Of a stretch of 23,995 nucleotides of DNA, positions 19,543 through 23,995 are shown one piece after another. Under the pieces are notes generated by a model. It made no database searches. It was not told the origin of the DNA and saw only the letters and a list, made by a program, of their open reading frames with translations. The stretch comes from Paulinella micropora (lineage: Eukaryota > Cercozoa > Imbricatea > Euglyphida). Within the stretch, counting starts at the first letter, position 1. Each line of letters begins with the position of its first letter. The stretch covers positions 982,144 to 1,006,138 of the forward strand of contig BJOX01000071.1 of NCBI GenBank assembly GCA_009731375.1, written 5' to 3'. The position numbers were made by a program, and so were the translations under genes.

Positions 19543-22194
19543 ATGGACGAAGAAGGAGCAACTATGGAACTTATTGATTTCAATTTTGTGGGTGTAAGGA
19601 TGCCAGAAGGAGGAGCAAGATTGAAAGCAATAACTGAAACAGACATGTATAAAAAGAAAGGTGTAATACGAATAAACAATGACGACAACATATGTTTGGC
19701 AAGGGCAATAGTTGTAGCGAAAGCAAAGATAGAAAAGCATCCAAAGTATTCACAAATCAAGGACGGACGCAGAATCCAAGACGAACTGGCAAACAAACTG
19801 CACGAGGAGGCTGGTGTCATGAAAGATTTATGTGGGCTTTCTGAAATTAGTGAGTTTGCTAAGCACATTGACTACAACATTGTTATTGTTGAATATCCAG
19901 ACAAAATAGTTTATAAGACTGAGATGAAGGACAAAAGGAACATATACATACTAAAAACAATGAACCATTACGACACCATAACAAGCATGAAAGCATTCTT
20001 ATCAAAACGAAACTTTTGCGAGAAATGTATGAGGGGGTACGAACATAATCACGCATGTGAATTCAAATGTAATATATGTCAAACTGAAGGATGTAAAGGA
20101 TATGACAATATTTCAAAATGGAAAATGTGCAATGAGTGTAATAGAAAGTTTCCGAATGATGAATGTTTCAATAATCATAAACAAAATAAGTTATGCGACA
20201 CAAAGAAAAAATGTATCACTTGTGCTAAGACTTACAAAGGAGAACACAAATGTGGATATGAAAAATGTAGGAACTGCAAAGAACTACAACCTCTATCACA
20301 CCAATGTGAGTTAAAGAAAAAAGTGATACATGAACCATCAACCAAATATGTATTCTTTGATTTTGAAGCAAATCAAGAGACAGGAACACATATTATCAAT
20401 CATTCTGAAAGTCAATATTTCGACGACAGCACACCAATCATACATAAAAACATTGAACAATTCTGTGAGTGGTCATTGGGTGTAAAACATAAGGGTTATA
20501 CATTCATAGCACATAATGCACGGGGATATGATTGTCAATTTGTATTGAAATGGTTGATTGAAAAAGGAATAACTCCATTTGTGATATATGAAGGTGGTAA
20601 AATAATGATGATGTCTATTGGTAATGGGAAAGAACAGATTAGATTTATAGATAGTTTATCATTTCTAACTATGCCTCTATCTGACTTTCCTGACACATTT
20701 GGACTTACTGAATTGAAAAAAGGATACTTTCCTCACTTCTTTAATAAAACAGACAATCAAACATACATAGGCAAAATACCAGACATGGACGATTACGGAT
20801 ATAACTCATTCTCAAAGAATAAAAGAGATGATTTCATAAAATGGTATGGGGAGCAAAAAGACAAAGTATTTGATTTCAATAAAGAAATGATTGAATATTG
20901 TCATAGTGATGTAGATATACTAAGACGGGGGTGTATTGAGTTTAGGGAACAATTTATGGAGTTCGGAATTGATCCATTTCAATACACAACTATTGCCTCT
21001 ACATGTATGGCACTATTCAAAGCAAACTACATGCCTGAGGACAGCATAGCAGTTATACCGACAAACAGAACAGACAAAGCAAAAACAAGTCGTATGTGTG
21101 TGGAGTGGTTAGCATACAGAGAAAAAAAGGACAATGCCAAAGTTCAACATGGTCTAAATGGTAAAGAAAAAATACTAAACTTACCCAAAGGTGTGAAAGC
21201 CTACTTAGACGGATATGACGAAAAGACAAAAACTGCATATGAGTTCCATGGTTGTTATTGGCATGGGTGTCCTGAGTGTTTCAATGGAAATGAACTAAAC
21301 AGAGAAAGGTCTGTGAATAAAACATTTGGACAACTATACAAAGAAACTAAACTACGCGAAACTTTAATCAAGCAACATCCGGAAGTTAGTCAATTAATAA
21401 CAATATGGGGGTGTCAATGGAACAGGATACGAACAAAGGAAGAATTCAAAGGAGAAATAGAAGAGACATTAATTGAGCAAGAAGCAATCAATCCACGACA
21501 TGCGATGTTTGGTGGAAGGACGAATGCTCTATCTCTATACTGGAAATCTATGAGTGAATATCAGTATGCAAAGTATATAGATGTGTGCTCTCTCTATCCG
21601 ACTGTCATGTACTATGACCCCTATCCTGTGAAACATCACCAAACAATAAGAGGAAAAGAGGCACATGATATGTTGAATAATAAAACAGCATTTGGTGTAG
21701 CAAAAATAAAAATACTTCCGCCTAGAGGACTAATTCATCCTGTTCTACCATGTCAAGATAGAGGAAAGATGATGTATTATCTATGTAATAAATGTGGAAA
21801 GGAAGGATTACAAGACAAATGCCAACACACAGACGAAGAGAGAACACTTACAGGCACATGGGCGACACCACTTATTTACAAAGCAATCCAAAAAGGCTAC
21901 AGACTGATTAAAACTTATGAATTATGGCATTGGAATGAACAGACAACAGAACTATTCAAAGAATACATTAAGACCTTTCTAAGAGTGAAACAGGAATCAA
22001 GTGGCTATCCATCAAATGTCATTACAGAAGAAGACAAAGACAATTACATTAAGGACTATGAAGAAAAAATGAAAATCATATTGGACAAAAGCAAGATTGA
22101 AAAGAATGAAGGAAGAAGGGCTGTAGCGAAACTATGTCTTCACTATGGGGAAAATTTAGACAACAAAACAACAAGACACAAACAAAAATCATAA
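19543..22194 (+). pseudogene. Protein-primed family B DNA polymerase, exonuclease to palm (first part)
   Basis: The block NICLARAIVVAKAK (about residues 46-59) is typical of Maverick/Polinton and related polymerases. A Cys/His-rich region with many CxxC pairs spans about 160-262. The 3'-5' exonuclease motifs follow: FFDFEA (about 272), IAHNARGYD (about 325) and YCHSDVDIL (about 452). A segment AYEFHGCYWHGC through IWGCQW (about 566-632) resembles Vsr-type nucleases. Motif A is DVCSLYPTVMYYD (about 681). A second zinc-like site LCNKCGK-KCQH lies between motifs A and B. The frame is lost inside motif B (after AKLCL, about 22135-22140). It should replicate a linear genome with a terminal protein primer. 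Confidence 0.88.
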
Positions 22195-22958
22195 GGAGTG
22201 AAGCCGAACTATTCAAAATACTAAATGACAAGAAGATAAATGAAGTATCTATCAATATGATAAACAAAGAATGCCTAGAACTATCTTACAACCTACACCC
22301 TGAAAAAGTATCTGACCCCTACAATACAAATATCTGTGTAGCACTATTTACAACAGCACATGCGCAAATGAGATTGTATGATATGATGGACAGATTAGGT
22401 AATAGAGTGTTATATCACGACACAGACAGCGTAATTTATTCCGTAGATGAGAAAGAAGGACAGACAACAATACCGACTGGTGATTTATTGGGACAATGGA
22501 CAGACGAATTGATAGACAAAAAGACGAAGGTAAGCAGAAAGATAACCACATTTATTGGAGCAGGACCTAAATCATACGGCTACATACTAAATGATGGAAC
22601 AACCAAAATGAAATTAAAAGGATTTTCAATGAATTACGAGACTTGTAAAAAATTGAACTTGGTTAATATGTTTAGTATCATAAGCAATGGATTGAAAGTA
22701 CAAGACACTGAACTATCTAAAAAGGCATACGAAGAATTAGAAGACCTACTAGAAACAAAAGGAGAAAAGTGTATAGCAAAGAATGTAGCAGAGGCTGGAA
22801 ATGTAATCATACACACCAACAGCAAAATAACAAGAAACAAAAAGACAAAAACAATTACGTCAGAGCATTTACAAAAGATATTTTCATTTACTTACACTAA
22901 AAGAGTAATTCAACCTCTAAAAGAAAACCAGATCACGACATTACCATACGGATACTAA
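22134..22958 (+). pseudogene. Protein-primed DNA polymerase B, motif B end, motif C and thumb
   Basis: This frame continues the polymerase after a -1 shift. SLWGKF completes motif B, and YHDTDSVIY is motif C with both catalytic Asp residues. PTGDLLGQWTDE and FIGAGPKSYGY follow, as in other B polymerases, then a Lys-rich thumb ending TLPYGY and TAA (22956-22958). It overlaps the first part by 61 bases. The ATG at 22134 is in the shifted frame and is not a real start. Natural length with all parts joined would be about 1,330 residues, usual for Polinton-type polymerases. Confidence 0.88.
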
Positions 22959-22973
22959 TGATATTTTATTCAT

Positions 22974-23036
22974 GCCCTTTGGGCCTTCATAAAACATCGG
23001 AAACCATTAAAGCAAAAAAAAAAACGATGTTTTGTG
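22974..23036 (+). terminator. Two hairpins after the polymerase stop
   Basis: GCCCTTTGGGC (22974-22984) is a short perfect hairpin 16 bases after the TAA. CATAAAACATCG (22988-22999) pairs with CGATGTTTTGTG (23025-23036) over 12 positions with one G-T pair, enclosing an A-rich loop. Their position fits 3'-end formation; large DNA viruses of protists use hairpins this way. Function is inferred. Confidence 0.5.
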
Positions 23037-23384
23037 ATGGCAACGCCAGAACAAAATATCAGAAAAAAGGAATTTACAAAAAGAGAAAAAAAGAAAAAAA
23101 ATGCATCTGGTAAAGAGTGGTTTGTTAAGAGTAAGCAGTGGGAGTTGAACCGACGACAACGACGGACAACACCACCAACATACTAATTACACCACCCATC
23201 ACCATACAACGAGAAGGAGCATAAAAAACACTTTTTTTGTGTCGGTGCTTGCTTTGGTTTCGGTTTTTCTCCTCAGTCAAAGCGCAATGTTATCACATGT
23301 TTTTTATCAGAGAATGCGAAAACACAAAAACATTTCTACGTTCTCGCACTTTTGGCCTACTTTATAGCAGTTCGCCTTGACGAG
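23037..23384 (+). other. Intergenic region of the AT-rich element
   Basis: No ORF of interest. On the minus strand GGTTCAACTCC (23147-23157) matches a tRNA B box, but no acceptor stem forms. Poly-T and A-rich stretches precede the next gene. Confidence 0.5.
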
Positions 23385-23705
23385 ATGAGTGATTTAGTTG
23401 ATGACGAGGCTAAAGAGGACTATCAAAATGAAATTTCAAGCGATGATGATGTTGAAAGAGAAGATAATAATTGGATTGAATATTATTCTGACAAGACAAG
23501 CAAAAAACTTATTTCTGACAAAATATTTTTGGAAACGAAGAAAAAAAACTTGTCAAAAAAAATAAGACAAATGAAACAAGAACTTGACGAGGTGGTACAA
23601 AGACTTGATGCTCTTGAACAGAGAGACAATGAAATAAAAGAGGGTAAAAAGCAATTAGAAAATGCAAGGAAATTTAAAAGGCAGAGAATTAGAAAGGAAA
23701 AATAG
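23385..23705 (+). CDS. Acidic/basic coiled-coil protein, interrupted by TAG
   Basis: I choose the ATG at 23385 (MSDLVDDEAKEDYQNE); a longer TTG-started reading has no support. The N-terminus is acidic (SSDDDVERED). A long coiled coil follows (KKNLSKKIRQMKQELDEVVQ, LDALEQRDNEIKEGKKQLEN) with a basic end KFKRQRIRKEK and TAG at 23703-23705. The same frame stays open with protein-like sequence to a second TAG at 23862-23864. No family recognised; on the polymerase strand and in the same AT-rich block. Confidence 0.55.
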   Translation: MSDLVDDEAKEDYQNEISSDDDVEREDNNWIEYYSDKTSKKLISDKIFLETKKKNLSKKIRQMKQELDEVVQRLDALEQRDNEIKEGKKQLENARKFKRQRIRKEK

Positions 23706-23864
23706 ACCAAAAAAGAAATAGCATTTTTTGAAAGATGGTTAGAAAAAAATAAATTTCCAATGTCTCGTCAAGAGGAAATTTACGCAAGAAATTTGATTGA
23801 TGGCGGAAAAAAAATTGAGGAAGTTATGGTTAAGTATAAATTGTATATTGAAGGAGTAAGGTAG
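23706..23864 (+). pseudogene. In-frame continuation after TAG
   Basis: Fifty-two codons continue the preceding frame: TKKEIAFFERWLEKNKFPM, SRQEEIYARNLIDGG, KKIEEVMVKYKLYIEGVR, then TAG. The regular helix-like pattern suggests the gene once, or still, extended through the first TAG. After the second TAG the sequence looks non-coding. Confidence 0.5.
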
Positions 23865-23995
23865 AGTTGTGTGATTTGTGCTGTCTGCCTACCTGCTCAC
23901 TTCTCATCAATGAACATGACACACATTTCACAACAACATAAAAGCACACTTGTTATTTGACTATTTTTTCAAAAAGAATTTTAAAAGAATTATTT

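Noticed and set aside
22152-22158. Programmed -1 frameshift at A AAT TTA
   Set aside because: The motif B residues that should precede the slip are already in the downstream frame, so a small deletion is simpler; left as a low-level question in findings.
23125-23205. tRNA-like sequence on the minus strand (B box GGTTCAACTCC, A-box-like TGGTGTAATTAG at the right spacing)
   Set aside because: No seven-base acceptor stem can be formed and the T stem has a mismatch; at best a degenerate remnant.

Overview
This window is eukaryotic nuclear DNA. It has spliced exons with GT/AG junctions, Ty1/copia retrotransposons, an LTR pair with a target-site duplication, and long GATA and GAA microsatellites. 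The lineage cannot be fixed from the sequence; a unicellular eukaryote is likely. It is a draft scaffold: it holds 10-N joins, a 901-N gap (13132-14032), and many one-base frame breaks at or near short homopolymers. Some broken genes may therefore be sequencing errors rather than real pseudogenes.

Layout. (1) 1-6080, minus strand: a large Ty1/copia gag-pol that runs off the left edge. It has a CCHC knuckle, a very long Gag-to-protease region containing an eight-ligand MYND-type zinc finger, an aspartic protease, an HHCC/DDE integrase and the start of RT. Two lesions are visible: one in-frame TAG and one frameshift. (2) 6214-9058, plus strand: the 3' half of a second, more decayed copia element (integrase tail, linker, RT, RNase H), placed head-to-head with the first. 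(3) 9583-11309: a compact LTR element with 218-bp LTRs (3 differences), a purine tract, a TAGG duplication and no coding capacity; it is non-autonomous. (4) 11310-12839: mostly non-coding, with tandem repeats.

(5) 12840-18099, minus strand: a GC-rich, intron-containing host gene. Its best-supported exons encode a tandemly duplicated CCCH zinc-finger module, an unrecognised globular region, a coiled coil and a C-terminal domain. Several introns are almost pure microsatellite. At its 5' end lies an exon-like ORF encoding a near-perfect histone H3 N-terminal tail (residues 1-23). A 53-bp phase-matched intron would splice it into the next open segment. This H3-tail/CCCH chimera is the most unusual candidate in the window.

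(6) About 18240-23995, plus strand: AT-rich DNA unlike its neighbours, with a protein-primed family B DNA polymerase of Maverick/Polinton (adintovirus-like) type and two small lysine-rich ORFs. No integrase, ATPase, protease or capsid gene is in view, so this is one part of a larger or degraded element. It begins just upstream of the H3-tail ATG.
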